This document shows, in pieces, positions 30,011-40,460 of a stretch of DNA of 64,000 nt. Under the pieces are notes generated by a model. That model had not been told where the DNA came from. It ran no database searches and was given only the letters and a program-made list of their open reading frames with translations. The translations under genes were made by a program, and so were the position numbers. This DNA comes from Tritrichomonas musculus (lineage: Eukaryota > Parabasalia > Tritrichomonadida > Tritrichomonadidae). Position 1 is the stretch's first letter, and the number at the start of each line of letters is the position of its first letter. The stretch spans positions 496,001 to 560,000 of the forward strand of contig JAPFFF010000001.1 in NCBI GenBank assembly GCA_039105265.1, written 5' to 3'.

Positions 30011-30375
30011 AATAATTTCATAAATAAATATTAAACTAACTGTATATCATTTCATTTGGTTATATTTTTTCTCTATTCTAATTCTACAAATTAAATAATA
30101 TTTTTTTTTCATACCTTATGAAGAAAGCATATACATTATGCATTTTGTGTAGGGAAATAATTTGACCATACCTTTGCTTTTTAATACCCAATCATTTTTT
30201 AAATAAAAAAAAACTTCAATTTCGATATCAAAAAAATTAAAAATTTTTTAAATATGAAAAAATTTATTTTGCAATGATGCTCAATATTGATTTGCATTAA
30301 TATTACTATTAATACAAATAAAAAATTGAAATACGTTTAAGGAGATATAAAAACGGTTTTGCCAAATAAACTGTG
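30011..30375. other. intergenic spacer
   Basis: AT-rich 3' flank of coatomer alpha and leader of the small SR-like gene. TAAATAAA directly overlaps the coatomer stop, consistent with the trichomonad habit of a TAAA poly(A) signal at or near the stop. No gene seen. Confidence 0.5.
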
Positions 30376-30726
30376 ATGAGTCACGTTGACAGCTATTCTT
30401 CAGATAACGAATCAAGATCTCGCCGCCGAAGGCGCTCAAGGAGCAGAGACAGCGATGATGAAAGTGATGAACCAGAACGTCGTGAAAGTCGTAGCAGTAA
30501 TCGTAATCGCGATCGCCGTGAAAAATCACGCACAGACAAAAAAGATACAAAGAGCAAAAAGGATTCAAAGAATAAGAAGGATACAAAGGAAAAGAAGGTT
30601 CCATTCAGGAATTCGTATTTAATCGACTTACCATCATTTCTTGTCAAAGGCCTTCTCGAAAAAAATAAAATCGAGGGAACAAGCAAAGACTATCAACTTA
30701 AAATAATTCTTACCAAAAAGAAATAA
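30376..30726 (+). CDS. small RS/KD-rich protein, 116 aa
   Basis: The start is taken at ATG 30376 (MSHVDSYSSD). Residues 10-50 are Arg/Ser-rich (SRSRRRRRSRSRDSDD), then a Lys/Asp repeat (KKDTKSKKDSKNKKDTKEKK) at about 57-78. A compact C-terminal block follows: PFRNSYLIDLPSFLVKGLLEKN, then DYQLKIILTKK. RS-type dipeptides suggest an SR-like nuclear protein tied to RNA processing. There is no RRM. The C-terminal 40 residues look folded and could be a short protein-binding motif. Family not recognised. The strong codon bias and its place between two certain genes support it as real. Confidence 0.65.
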   Translation: MSHVDSYSSDNESRSRRRRRSRSRDSDDESDEPERRESRSSNRNRDRREKSRTDKKDTKSKKDSKNKKDTKEKKVPFRNSYLIDLPSFLVKGLLEKNKIEGTSKDYQLKIILTKKK

Positions 30727-31259
30727 ATTTTCCAGACTCAGATTTAAGCAATTTTTGATTTTAGTTTATAATAAAGATAAATACCAAATGGAATAAAAAA
30801 AATATCTTGTTCATATTTACCTTTTAACCCCAGCTGTTCAACATATCGTTTTATTATCTATTTTTTTTTCTTTTAAAAGCAAACAACAAAAATTGCCTTT
30901 TTTAGTTCGAAAAATATTTCAGCAATTGACCTCGTCGATAAGAAAACATTAATATTTTCATATATTCAATTTTTGATCTTATTTAATATCACAAAAATTT
31001 TGATACACTTTTATAATCATTTTATTTCCTCCCACTTTTTATTATTATAATACAAATTGCTTATTTGAATTACCAAAAGATGGGTATTATCCGAATACCG
31101 ATGTAAAGATGAGTATTTTCTTTATATTTAATGTAAAAAGCAGCGTAATTTCAAATTATTAGTTTAACGCTAGGCGTTAAATGACCAATGACCACTTTTT
31201 AGTATTTAAACTTTTTAAACTAAAATGTGATGTCTTTTTGATTAGCACAGAACAATTTG

Positions 31260-31290
<31 letters not shown>

Positions 31291-31737
31291 TGTGTTAATT
31301 CTGGTCATTTTTCAACCCAAGAATCAGTTAATTTCTTTTCATTAAACTTGAGGCTTTATATGAGTTTATTTCTCATTCATCACAAAATAAATCGTTATTT
31401 TATTTTCGGGAAATTTTCTTTATAAATATCTTGTAATTTTATTTGTTATGCAGCGCAAATTATTTAATATGTTAAAATCATATAAAGCATTGCGCATATA
31501 TATTATTTTATATTTTAAAACTTTTAAGAATAAAAATTAATATTTAGGAAATTTATATATTATATATCTACCCAATAAATAGAATTTATATGCATATTTG
31601 GTCGTTGAAATTTTATTAAATCAAAATTTTGAATATAAAATTGCATCACCCTTCACAAATTGATACAAAAAAATAATTTTCTTTTAAATTTTGTTTTTTG
31701 CACGTTAATAATTAAAAAGTGACTTTGTGCATAAAAA
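30727..31737. other. 1-kb intergenic region upstream of NEK1-like gene
   Basis: AT-rich, no coding frame. It contains a perfect 8-bp stem hairpin at 31163-31181 (TTTAACGC, TAG loop, GCGTTAAA) and a run of about 28 A near 31265. ATAT-rich tracts lie near 31490-31590. Confidence 0.6.
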
Positions 31738-34700
31738 ATGAATAAATATGATCAAGTTAAAGTTCTTGGACAAGGAGGTTTTGGAAAAGCTCTTCTTGTA
31801 AAAAGGAAGACGGATAATCAACAGTTTGTTATCAAAGAAGTTCGATTAACCTCTCTTGGTCCAAAAGATAGAGAAGAAGCAATGAAAGAAGTAAAAGTTT
31901 TAGCCTCACTTAAACATCCATATATTGTAGATTATGTAGAAAGCTTTCAAGAACGTGGTTGCCTTTTTATTGTTATGGGATATGCAGATGGTGGTGATCT
32001 TGCTCAAAAAATCGAAAAAGCTGGCCGTAAATTATTTTCAGAAGATGAAATTCTCCATGATTTTATTGAAATTGCGCTTGGAATTAAATATATTCATGAT
32101 CGAAAAATATTACATCGAGATTTAAAAGGTCAAAACGTTTTTCTAATGAAAGATGGAACCGTAAAATTAGGAGATTTTGGTATTGCTCGTGTTTTGGAGC
32201 ATACATTTCAAGTATGTAAAACTCAAATTGGTACTCCTTATTATTTATCTCCAGAAATTTGTCAAGGAAAAAATTATAATATGAAAACTGATATTTGGTC
32301 GCTTGGATGTATTTTATATGAACTATGTACTCTAAAGCATGCATTTGAAGCAGGAAATATGAATCAATTATTAATGAATATTGTTCGAGGAAGATATACA
32401 CCAATACCAGCTCAATATTCTGAAGATCTTAAGAATCTAGTTAATCGTATGTTAACTAAAGAACCAGAAAAGAGACCAAACATTAATCAAATTCTTGCAA
32501 CTCCTTTTATTAAAGAAAAATTAAGTAAGTTTCTCGATAAAACAATGCTAGATTACGAAATGCAACACACAATTTTGCACGGAAGGAAACCTTTTCAAGC
32601 ACCAACCATCATTCCTAAAAAAGCACCAGTTCCAACTGTTGCAGCAGGAGGGAACTTTGCAGTTGTAGCGGGAGATGATCATTCAGGTTTTACTAAGCGA
32701 CGAGACGAACAAAACAAAAAAATGCAAGAGTTAGAAAAAAGACAAAAAGAATTAGATGAAAAAGTTAAGCAACGAGAAGCTGAACTGAAGAAGAAAGAAG
32801 AAGAACTTCGTAAACGCCAAGAGCAACAACGAAAAGAAAACGAAAAACGAGATGCTGAGATCAAAAAGATGGAAGAAGACCTCGCTAAAAGAGAAAAAGA
32901 AGAAAAAGCGAGAATTGCAGCCAAAGAACTTGAAATCAAAAAACAACAGCAAAGAATCGCTCAAATTGAAGTCGAAAAAAGAGATGCTGAGCTCAAACAT
33001 CAAGAATCACTCATAATGAGACGAGAACGAGAAGAGCAAGCTCGTTTAGAAGCTCGTGAAAAACAGTTACAACAACAAGCTCGTGCCAACAATGGCCAAG
33101 ACGAGTTCGATCGAAGAGCAGCTGAGATTAAAAGAAGACAGGAAGAACTCGAACGAAGAGGACGTGAAGAAAGAGCAAGACTTGATGCCCAAGAAAAGCA
33201 ACTTCAACAAATGAAGGCTGATCAAGAACGTCGCTATCAGCAGATGCAGCAAGATATTCAACAACAAAAACTTGAATACCAGAACCAACAGCAAAAATAT
33301 CAACAACAGCCAAAACCATCTCAGCAACCACAAAAACATGCTCAACAACCACAACAACCTCAAAAACATCAACAACCGCCACCTCAACAACCTCAAAAGT
33401 ATCCTCAACAAAATCAAAATCAGCAGCAATTACAGAGACAGAAAGAAGCAAACGAAAGAGCTGCTTACGAGAAAAGACAAAGAGAATATGAGGAGAAGAA
33501 ACAAAGATTGGAACAAGAAAGACTAGAAGCAGAGAAAAAAGCAAGACAGAATGAATGGGAAGAAAATCATCGAATTGCAAATCAAAATCGTAATAGAGAT
33601 CGTGGCGGTCCATTCGCATATGATAATCCACAAGGAGCAAGACCACAACCTCGTCAACAACCACAACAAAGAGATCAATATAATAGAAATGATGGTGGAA
33701 TGACAGATGATGAGCGTCGTCGTATCTTCTTCGAGCAACAACAAGCAGCACAAGCAAATCGAGCAAGAGTTCGAAATGATGGAGCAGGCATCATGGATTG
33801 TTTCAATTATAACGAACCAGAGCCACAAAACAATCGAAATCGTAACAATAATCGTCGAGGGGGAAATGCAAATCAGGGCGATGAAGATGCCGAAAGAATG
33901 AGGATTTATATGGAGCAAAGACGTGAAGCAATGGCAAATAAAGAACGTCAAAGAAATATGGAAATGCGTGGAAACGCTGTAATGGATGCTATTTGCGATC
34001 CTCATGCAGATGAAGATGAGAGACGTGAAAGAAACCGTCGAAACATGGAGAAGCAAAGACAACAAGAAAGTGAAGAAGAAGAACGAAGAAGAATTTTTAT
34101 GGAGCAAAGAAGAGCAGCACTTGCAAATCGCGATCGAATGCGACAAATGGAAATGGATGGCGGTGAAGCACGTAATGCAATCATGCGAAATGATCCTGAT
34201 GATGACGACGATGAGTATGAAAGAAAACGAAGGAATCAGAAGAAACGACAAAATGATTTAGATGAAGAAGAACGAAGAAGAATTTTCATGGAACAAAAAA
34301 GAGCAGCTCAAGCTAATCGTGATCGTATGCGACAGATGGAAATGGGAGGTGGTGAAGCACGTGATGCCATAATGCGAAATGATCCAGATGATGATGAAGA
34401 TGAAAAAAGGAGAAGAAATGATAAAAAGAAAGAATATGATGAAGATGCAATGAAAGAATTTTATCGTCAACAAAGACATGAAGCACGTGCAAACAGAGAG
34501 AAATTAAGACAAGCTGAATTTGGAACTCCTGATTATGCAAAGGAAGACGAGGCAAGCGACAATAGCAGCTCTTCTCATCATCATCATAGACACAGACATC
34601 ATCACCATAGAGATGGAAGCTCAAGAGGAGCTGAAAGTGAAAGTAGTGATAATGGCGACGGTTATGAAAGAAATGGAAAGAAAAAACAGATGAGCATTGA

Positions 34701-37700
34701 AGAGATCAATGCATACATGAGGGAACAACGACATATTGCTGCAGCAAACAAAGCTCGCGCTCAAGCTGCAGAAGCTGAAAGTCAATTTGAGAAGGATCTG
34801 AAAGAAAATGCAAAAGATGACGAACCTTTGCCTCAAAAGAAGAAACAGATGGACATGGACGAGATCAACGCTTATATGAGAGAACAACGACATATTGCAA
34901 GAGCAAACAAGGCAAGAGCTCAAGCTGCCGAAGCTGAAAGTCAATTTGAGAGGGACCTAAAAGAAAATGCAAAAGATGACGAACCTTTGCCGCAAAAGAA
35001 GAAACAAATGGATATGGATGAGATCAATGCTTATATGAGAGAGCAAAGACACATTGCAAGAGCAAACAAGGCAAGAGCTCAAGCTGCTGAAGCCGAAAGT
35101 CAATTTGAGAGGGACCTAAAAGAAAATGCAAAAGATGATGAACCATTACCTCAGAAGAAGAAAGACATGAGCCTTGAAGAGATCAACGCATACATGAGGG
35201 AACAAAGACACATTGCCAGAGCCAATAAAGCTAAGGCACAGGCTGCCGAAGCTGAATCACAATTCGAGAAAGATTTGAAAGAGAATTCAAAAGACGACGA
35301 GCCATTGCCACAGAAGAAGAAGGACATGAGCCTCGACGAGATCAACGCCTACATGAGGGAACAGAGACACATTGCAAGGGCCAACAAAGCCAAGGCACAG
35401 GCTGCCGAAGCCGAATCACAACTCGAGAAGGAACTGAAAGAAAATGCAAAAGACGACGAGCCTTTGCCTCAGAAGAAGAAGGACATGAGCCTCGAAGAGA
35501 TCAACGCCTACATGAGGGAACAGCGGCACATTGCAAGGGCCAACAAAGCCAAGGCACAGGCTGCCGAAGCCGAGTCCCAACTTGAAAAAGAACTGAAAGA
35601 GAACGCGAAAGACGACGAGCCTTTGCCTCAGAAGAAGAAGGACATGAGCCTCGAAGAGATCAACGCCTACATGAGGGAACAGCGGCACATTGCAAGGGCC
35701 AACAAAGCCAAGGCACAGGCTGCCGAAGCCGAATCACAACTCGAGAAGGAACTGAAAGAAAATGCAAAAGACGACGAGCCTTTGCCTCAGAAGAAGAAGG
35801 ACATGAGCCTCGAGGAGATCAACGCCTACATGAGGGAACAAAGGCACATTGCAAGGGCAAATAAGGCCAAGGCACAGGCTGCCGAAGCTGAATCGCAACT
35901 TGAAAAAGAACTGAAAGAGAACGCGAAAGACGACGAGCCTTTGCCACAGAAGAAGAAGGACATGAGCCTCGAGGAGATCAACGCCTACATGAGGGAACAG
36001 CGGCACATTGCAAGGGCCAACCGCGAGAAGGCTGAGCGTGCAGAGCTCGGCGGACCAGAGAAAGGCGCAGCCAACCCCGATGACGACGACGAGCCTCCTC
36101 CGCAGAAGGAGAAGAAGCCTGAGATGAGTCTCGCAGAGATCAACGCCTTCATGCGCGAGCAGCGACACGCACGAAGAGCCAACCGCGCACGCGCCGAGGC
36201 AGAAGCAGCTGGCACGAACATGGACAAGCTCATCGCGCAGGCAGAGGCCGAGCAGCGAGCAAATCCAAGGCTCGACCAGGACGACCAGCCAGGCCCTCCG
36301 CAGCCGCCCGAAGAGGACGACGAGCCGCCTCCGCAGAAGGAGAAGAAGCCGGAGATGAGTCTCGCCGAGATCAACGCCTTCATGCGCGAGCAGCGGCACG
36401 CACGAAGAGCCAACCGCGCACGCGCCGAGGCCGAGTTGCAGGGAGTCAACATGGACCAGCTGATTGCCGAGGCCGAAGCAGAGCAGCGCGCCAATCCGAA
36501 AGTCGACGCAGGCGACTCCAGTGCGGCCGACAAGCGGGCACAGCCGCCGCCCGAAGAGGACGACGAACCGCCTCCGCAGAAGGAGAAGAAGCCAGAGATG
36601 AGCCTTCAAGAGATCAACGCCTTCATGCGCGAGCAGCGGCACGCAAGGAGGGCAAACAGGGCTCGCGCCGAGGCCGAGTTGCAGGGAGTCAACATGGACC
36701 AGCTGATTGCGCAAGCCGAAGCCGAGCAGCGAGCCAATCCGAAAGTCGACGCCGCTGGCAACGACAACGGCGGATCGAGCGCGCAACCTGAGCAGCCGCC
36801 CGAAGAGGACAACGAGCCGCCTCCGCAGAAGGAGAAGAAGCCTGAGATGAGCCTTCAAGAGATCAACGCATTCATGCGCGAGCAGCGGCACGCAAGGAGG
36901 GCAAACAAGGCTCGCGCCGAGGCCGAGTTGCAGGGCATCAACATGGACGACCTCATTGCGCAGGCGGAGTCAGAGCAGCGTGCAAATCCGAAGATAGAAA
37001 GCGAGCCGCCTGCGCAGAAGCCAGCTTCGCCTCCTCAACAGCAGCCACAGCCGCAGAAGAGGCCTCCTTCAGCCTCTTCCTCGTCAGCGCCGAAGCCAGC
37101 ATCAGACTCATCGGCGCCAGATTCAGCAGCACCGTCGCAGCCGCAGAGAATGACCGTCGCAGAGGCCCGCCGGCAGGCAATGGCAAAGAAGGCCCAGCAA
37201 AAGCAGCAACAGAAGCCGCAGCAAGCACAGCAGCCTGCCGCACAGCCACAGCCAGAGCCAGCTCAGCCTTCCGAGCAGCCTCAGCAGTCGCAGCCGCAGC
37301 AGCTCCTCGACAAGGCAGCAATGCGCGAGCTCTTCGCGCAGCAGCGAAACGAGATGCGACTCAACAGGGAGCGAATTAAAGCTGCGCAAGACGGCTCCCG
37401 TGATCCAAACCTTCCATCGAGCGTTCAGAGCCAGAACAGCAACAGGCGGCCCACTCCAAAGCAGCAGCCACAGCCACAGCAGCTTCCAAAGGTTCCAATC
37501 AGCTCTTCATCCCGCCTCAGCAGCGGCAGCGACAAAGGCAGCAATCCACTCAAGAACTCGGCGCGGAGAATCATCCAGAGCACTGACTCGCCGCGTCCAA
37601 GCTCGTCTGGCACAGGCTCCCTTCAGAAGCAGCTCCAGAGCAAGAACTCAAAGCTGATCCAGCCCACGATTCCTGTTGATTACGACGAGAACAGCGACGA

Positions 37701-38367
37701 CGACGACACCTCGCCAGCGGGTCCAATGAGCGGCCGCTTAGACATGTCGCAGGCGCTGAATTCGAAGTCGGCCAGCAACTTCCTCAAGTCGCGCTCGATT
37801 GTGCTGAAGACCCTCGGCGAGAACGACCTGAACGAGGACCTGCAGGACCAGATCGCAGCCGACGAAGACCTGCAGCAGGAGGAGGTCCATCTTGAAGAGG
37901 AAGAAGAAGTTGAAGACGAAGAGAAGGCGGCGACGAAGCAGCTTAGCGCGATTCTTGATAAGGCGAAATTTTTGAATGACGCTTTGAATCTCGACGAGAA
38001 CAACTTGGAGGACGATGAGAACGATAGCGGTGGCACTTCATCTGTCTCAAAAAGTGGAGAGGAAGGAACTACCAAAAAGTTGCCCGATATAAATAACGCT
38101 CCCCAGTTCTTCCTCCAGAACAAGGTCCTCAATCTGCCAGTGGTGCATGATGACGACTCCCTCTCTTACAGAGCTGAGGCAATCAGAGCTTTCTTGGAGA
38201 AGGAAATCGGCCTCGATAAGCTCATCGAGTTGAAGCAGGCTGTCGCTGAATCTGATTCAACTTCAGTTGACGTAAATATGATACTCAAAGACGTAGAGCC
38301 TGGAGTAATTGTCCTTGCTCAGCAGTTGTTGATACTTGACGAAGCATGCGAACAAGCTCAACGTTAA
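31738..38367 (+). CDS. NEK1-like protein kinase with long repeat tail, 2209 aa
   Basis: The kinase domain covers about residues 4-262: glycine loop GQGGFG 11-16, Lys33, HRD 126-128, DFG 146-148, and activation loop to SPE 171-173. NEK features include the KTQIGTPYYLSPE loop. A coiled-coil and Gln-rich region follows. About 19 copies of a motif like (F/Y)MxxQRxxxxANRxRxxxxE follow, nine of them in 53-residue near-identical units (INAYMREQRHIARANKAKAQ) and four in longer units (INAFMREQRHARRANRARAE). The C-terminus, about 2130-2205, resembles the NEK1 tail (IRAFLEKEIGLDKLIEL). NEK1-group kinases act at basal bodies and cilia and in the cell cycle. DNA from about 35.15 to 37.95 kb is strikingly GC-rich compared with the rest of the gene. 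Confidence 0.9.
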   Translation: MNKYDQVKVLGQGGFGKALLVKRKTDNQQFVIKEVRLTSLGPKDREEAMKEVKVLASLKHPYIVDYVESFQERGCLFIVMGYADGGDLAQKIEKAGRKLFSEDEILHDFIEIALGIKYIHDRKILHRDLKGQNVFLMKDGTVKLGDFGIARVLEHTFQVCKTQIGTPYYLSPEICQGKNYNMKTDIWSLGCILYELCTLKHAFEAGNMNQLLMNIVRGRYTPIPAQYSEDLKNLVNRMLTKEPEKRPNINQILATPFIKEKLSKFLDKTMLDYEMQHTILHGRKPFQAPTIIPKKAPVPTVAAGGNFAVVAGDDHSGFTKRRDEQNKKMQELEKRQKELDEKVKQREAELKKKEEELRKRQEQQRKENEKRDAEIKKMEEDLAKREKEEKARIAAKELEIKKQQQRIAQIEVEKRDAELKHQESLIMRREREEQARLEAREKQLQQQARANNGQDEFDRRAAEIKRRQEELERRGREERARLDAQEKQLQQMKADQERRYQQMQQDIQQQKLEYQNQQQKYQQQPKPSQQPQKHAQQPQQPQKHQQPPPQQPQKYPQQNQNQQQLQRQKEANERAAYEKRQREYEEKKQRLEQERLEAEKKARQNEWEENHRIANQNRNRDRGGPFAYDNPQGARPQPRQQPQQRDQYNRNDGGMTDDERRRIFFEQQQAAQANRARVRNDGAGIMDCFNYNEPEPQNNRNRNNNRRGGNANQGDEDAERMRIYMEQRREAMANKERQRNMEMRGNAVMDAICDPHADEDERRERNRRNMEKQRQQESEEEERRRIFMEQRRAALANRDRMRQMEMDGGEARNAIMRNDPDDDDDEYERKRRNQKKRQNDLDEEERRRIFMEQKRAAQANRDRMRQMEMGGGEARDAIMRNDPDDDEDEKRRRNDKKKEYDEDAMKEFYRQQRHEARANREKLRQAEFGTPDYAKEDEASDNSSSSHHHHRHRHHHHRDGSSRGAESESSDNGDGYERNGKKKQMSIEEINAYMREQRHIAAANKARAQAAEAESQFEKDLKENAKDDEPLPQKKKQMDMDEINAYMREQRHIARANKARAQAAEAESQFERDLKENAKDDEPLPQKKKQMDMDEINAYMREQRHIARANKARAQAAEAESQFERDLKENAKDDEPLPQKKKDMSLEEINAYMREQRHIARANKAKAQAAEAESQFEKDLKENSKDDEPLPQKKKDMSLDEINAYMREQRHIARANKAKAQAAEAESQLEKELKENAKDDEPLPQKKKDMSLEEINAYMREQRHIARANKAKAQAAEAESQLEKELKENAKDDEPLPQKKKDMSLEEINAYMREQRHIARANKAKAQAAEAESQLEKELKENAKDDEPLPQKKKDMSLEEINAYMREQRHIARANKAKAQAAEAESQLEKELKENAKDDEPLPQKKKDMSLEEINAYMREQRHIARANREKAERAELGGPEKGAANPDDDDEPPPQKEKKPEMSLAEINAFMREQRHARRANRARAEAEAAGTNMDKLIAQAEAEQRANPRLDQDDQPGPPQPPEEDDEPPPQKEKKPEMSLAEINAFMREQRHARRANRARAEAELQGVNMDQLIAEAEAEQRANPKVDAGDSSAADKRAQPPPEEDDEPPPQKEKKPEMSLQEINAFMREQRHARRANRARAEAELQGVNMDQLIAQAEAEQRANPKVDAAGNDNGGSSAQPEQPPEEDNEPPPQKEKKPEMSLQEINAFMREQRHARRANKARAEAELQGINMDDLIAQAESEQRANPKIESEPPAQKPASPPQQQPQPQKRPPSASSSSAPKPASDSSAPDSAAPSQPQRMTVAEARRQAMAKKAQQKQQQKPQQAQQPAAQPQPEPAQPSEQPQQSQPQQLLDKAAMRELFAQQRNEMRLNRERIKAAQDGSRDPNLPSSVQSQNSNRRPTPKQQPQPQQLPKVPISSSSRLSSGSDKGSNPLKNSARRIIQSTDSPRPSSSGTGSLQKQLQSKNSKLIQPTIPVDYDENSDDDDTSPAGPMSGRLDMSQALNSKSASNFLKSRSIVLKTLGENDLNEDLQDQIAADEDLQQEEVHLEEEEEVEDEEKAATKQLSAILDKAKFLNDALNLDENNLEDDENDSGGTSSVSKSGEEGTTKKLPDINNAPQFFLQNKVLNLPVVHDDDSLSYRAEAIRAFLEKEIGLDKLIELKQAVAESDSTSVDVNMILKDVEPGVIVLAQQLLILDEACEQAQR
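34681..36100 (+). repeat. 159-bp tandem repeats within the NEK1-like gene
   Basis: Nine copies of a unit coding for DDEPLPQKKKDMSLEEINAY and the following 33 residues. The last five are almost identical in DNA, the first ones more diverged and more AT-rich. Four related GC-rich units with longer acidic linkers follow to about 37000. The order suggests recent expansion by unequal exchange in the middle of the array. Confidence 0.9.
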
Positions 38368-38929
38368 TTTTATTATTATTATTTTTTTTTTTTTAATTTA
38401 ATTTAATCTTCAAAAAAAAAATAAAGTAATTTTTATTGTATGTATAAATAAAAAAAATACAAATTATATATTTTTTAAATAGTTCCTTTTATTATTATAT
38501 TTAATTTTGATGAAATAATTATTGAAGATAATAAATATTTATTTTTTTAATATGGACTATATTTATGGAGGATAATCATTGTCTAGAGGAATAAAAAAAG
38601 GTTTATATAGACCTTTTTTCCTTTTTAAATGTTAACAAATAACTTCTTTTGGAGATAGATTTCGGGTGTAAAAGTTTATCAAAAAGTTCACAATTTTATT
38701 AGAATATTTTGAGTGTCATTTTATACTTTTGTGAAATATCTCCTTCTATAATTGAAAACACAATCTAAATTTGAATAAAATTAAAAACTTTTTCTATACC
38801 TCAAAGAAAATATTGAAAACCAAAATGTCTGATCATTTGAAAAAAATAAAGTTATCGTTCTTGAGTATCAAATGCATTCATCTTTGCAATGAAAAAAATA
38901 TTGAAGGAAAGTCTCTTCACTTATTAATT
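38368..38929. other. intergenic region and leader of charged-helix gene
   Basis: AT-rich. A frame continues upstream from the charged-helix gene to an ATG at 38771, but the added 53 residues (MNKIKNFFYTSKKILK...) have no counterpart in the two paralogues at 57.5 and 61.3 kb, so I treat it as leader. No other gene seen. Confidence 0.5.
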
Positions 38930-40183
38930 ATGTCTGATAATAAAGATATAATAAAACGCGAGCATATGGAATCATACAGATTACATACTGTTCCACGAAA
39001 AGATGTTAAAAAAGAAATGAAACAAGAAGAAAAATGCAATAAAAAAGATGCCAAATATGATGCTAAAGTTGAAAAACACGAAATGAAAATGGAGCGTAAA
39101 AATGATAAAGAATTAGAAAAATCAGCTAGAAAAGAAGCAAAAGAAGATGCCAAAGCTGAAAAGCGTGAAGCAAAAGTAGAAGAGAAAAACAAAAAGCATC
39201 AATTGAAGGATGAAAGAGAAAAAAGTAAGGAAGAAGCAAAAGCAGCTAGAAAAGACGCAAAGGAAGACGCTAAAGAAGAAAAGAGAGATGCAAAAGAAGA
39301 AGAAAAATCGCAGAAACAACAAAAGAAGATAGAGAAGAAGAATGATAAAGAAGAAGAAAAAGCTGCTAGAAAGGATGCTAAAGAAGATGCCAAGGCTGAA
39401 AAGAAAGACGTAAAAGAAGAAGAAAAGGATCAAAAGCATCAAGAAAAGATTGAAAGAAAGAATGACAAATTAGAAGAGAAAGCAGCTAAAAAAGATGCTA
39501 AGGAAGAGGAAAAGGATCAAAAACGTGAAGAAAAAGCTGATAAGAAAGACGCCAAAGAAGAAGAAAAGGATCAAAAGCATCAAGAAAAGATTGATAGAAA
39601 GAATGACAAATTAGAAGAGAAAGCAGCTAAAAAAGATGCTAAGGAAGAAGAAAAGGATCAAAAACGTGAAGAAAAAGCTGATAAGAAAGACGCCAAAGAA
39701 GAAGAGAAAAATCAAAAGCATCAAGAAAAGATTGATAGAAAGAATGACAAATTAGAAGAGAAAGCAGCTAAAAAAGATGCTAAGGAAGAAGAAAAAGACC
39801 AAAAACTTGCTGAAAAGGCCGAAAGAAAAGAAGCCAAAGAAGATGAAAAAGCAGAAAGAAAAGATGCAAAAATTGAAGAAAAAAATCAGAAACTTGAAGA
39901 AAAAGCAGAAAAAAAGAATGATAAAGCACTAGAAAAGAAGGCTAAAGATGATGCCAAGGAAGAAGAAAAAGCCGAAAAAAGAGATGCAAAAATAGAAGAA
40001 AAGGCCCAAAAGCAAGAAGAAAAAGCTGCTAAGAAAGATGCCAAAGCTGAAGAAAAAGAAAAATCCCACGATAAAAGTGATAAAATTGAAAGAAAGATTG
40101 AAAAAATTGAAGATCGAAGAGATAGAAAAGATTATAAATCCGATCAAAAAGCTGCCGAATTAAGATCAAAACTAGTTCAGTAA
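38930..40183 (+). CDS. charged single-helix/coiled-coil protein, family copy 1, 417 aa
   Basis: The start is set at ATG 38930 because MSDNKDIIKREHMESYRLHTVP aligns with the start of the paralogues (HMESYRLHTVP shared). The body is almost wholly Lys, Glu, Asp and Ala in repeated KxEEKxxKxDAKEE units, likely a long stable single alpha helix or coiled coil. Near the middle a unit of about 55 residues (EEKDQKHQEKIDRKNDKLEE and following) is repeated three times. The C-terminal block DKIERKIEKIEDRRDRKD matches RIERKIRRIENKRDRRD of the paralogues. Here Lys and Asp replace the Arg of the paralogues. Function unknown; a cytoskeletal spacer or filament role is a guess. Confidence 0.75.
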   Translation: MSDNKDIIKREHMESYRLHTVPRKDVKKEMKQEEKCNKKDAKYDAKVEKHEMKMERKNDKELEKSARKEAKEDAKAEKREAKVEEKNKKHQLKDEREKSKEEAKAARKDAKEDAKEEKRDAKEEEKSQKQQKKIEKKNDKEEEKAARKDAKEDAKAEKKDVKEEEKDQKHQEKIERKNDKLEEKAAKKDAKEEEKDQKREEKADKKDAKEEEKDQKHQEKIDRKNDKLEEKAAKKDAKEEEKDQKREEKADKKDAKEEEKNQKHQEKIDRKNDKLEEKAAKKDAKEEEKDQKLAEKAERKEAKEDEKAERKDAKIEEKNQKLEEKAEKKNDKALEKKAKDDAKEEEKAEKRDAKIEEKAQKQEEKAAKKDAKAEEKEKSHDKSDKIERKIEKIEDRRDRKDYKSDQKAAELRSKLVQ

Positions 40184-40460
40184 GGAATCTTCTTGTTTTA
40201 AAATAATAGATTAATAAAAAATAGATTTTAAATTTTTAATTCTTCATATTTTTATTTTTTATAACAAAATTCTTTGATTATCATAATTTTTTATTACTGA
40301 GAATTCTTAGCATATGCTTTATTAATGAAAAAGTTTAAAGGTGTGCATATATAAAATTATATATTAAAATAATTTCAAAAAAAGATTAAAATCGTAAGAA
40401 TAGGTTTCTCTCTTGATCCTTTATTATTTGCTTAAACAATTTTAATTTATTGGAATATCA
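40184..40460. other. short convergent spacer
   Basis: AT-rich 3' flank of the charged-helix gene and of the convergent DNAJC3-like gene. Nothing recognised. Confidence 0.5.

Noticed and set aside
34561-34620. Histidine-rich run in the NEK1-like protein as a metal site
   Set aside because: A short His/Arg low-complexity tract in a disordered tail, no supporting ligands.
35734-36891. Long minus-strand frame antisense to the NEK1-like repeats
   Set aside because: It is a shadow of GC-rich tandem repeats: it mirrors the sense repeats and has no independent features.
38771-38929. Upstream in-frame extension of the first charged-helix gene
   Set aside because: The 53 added residues lack any counterpart in the two paralogues, which start at the equivalent of 38930.
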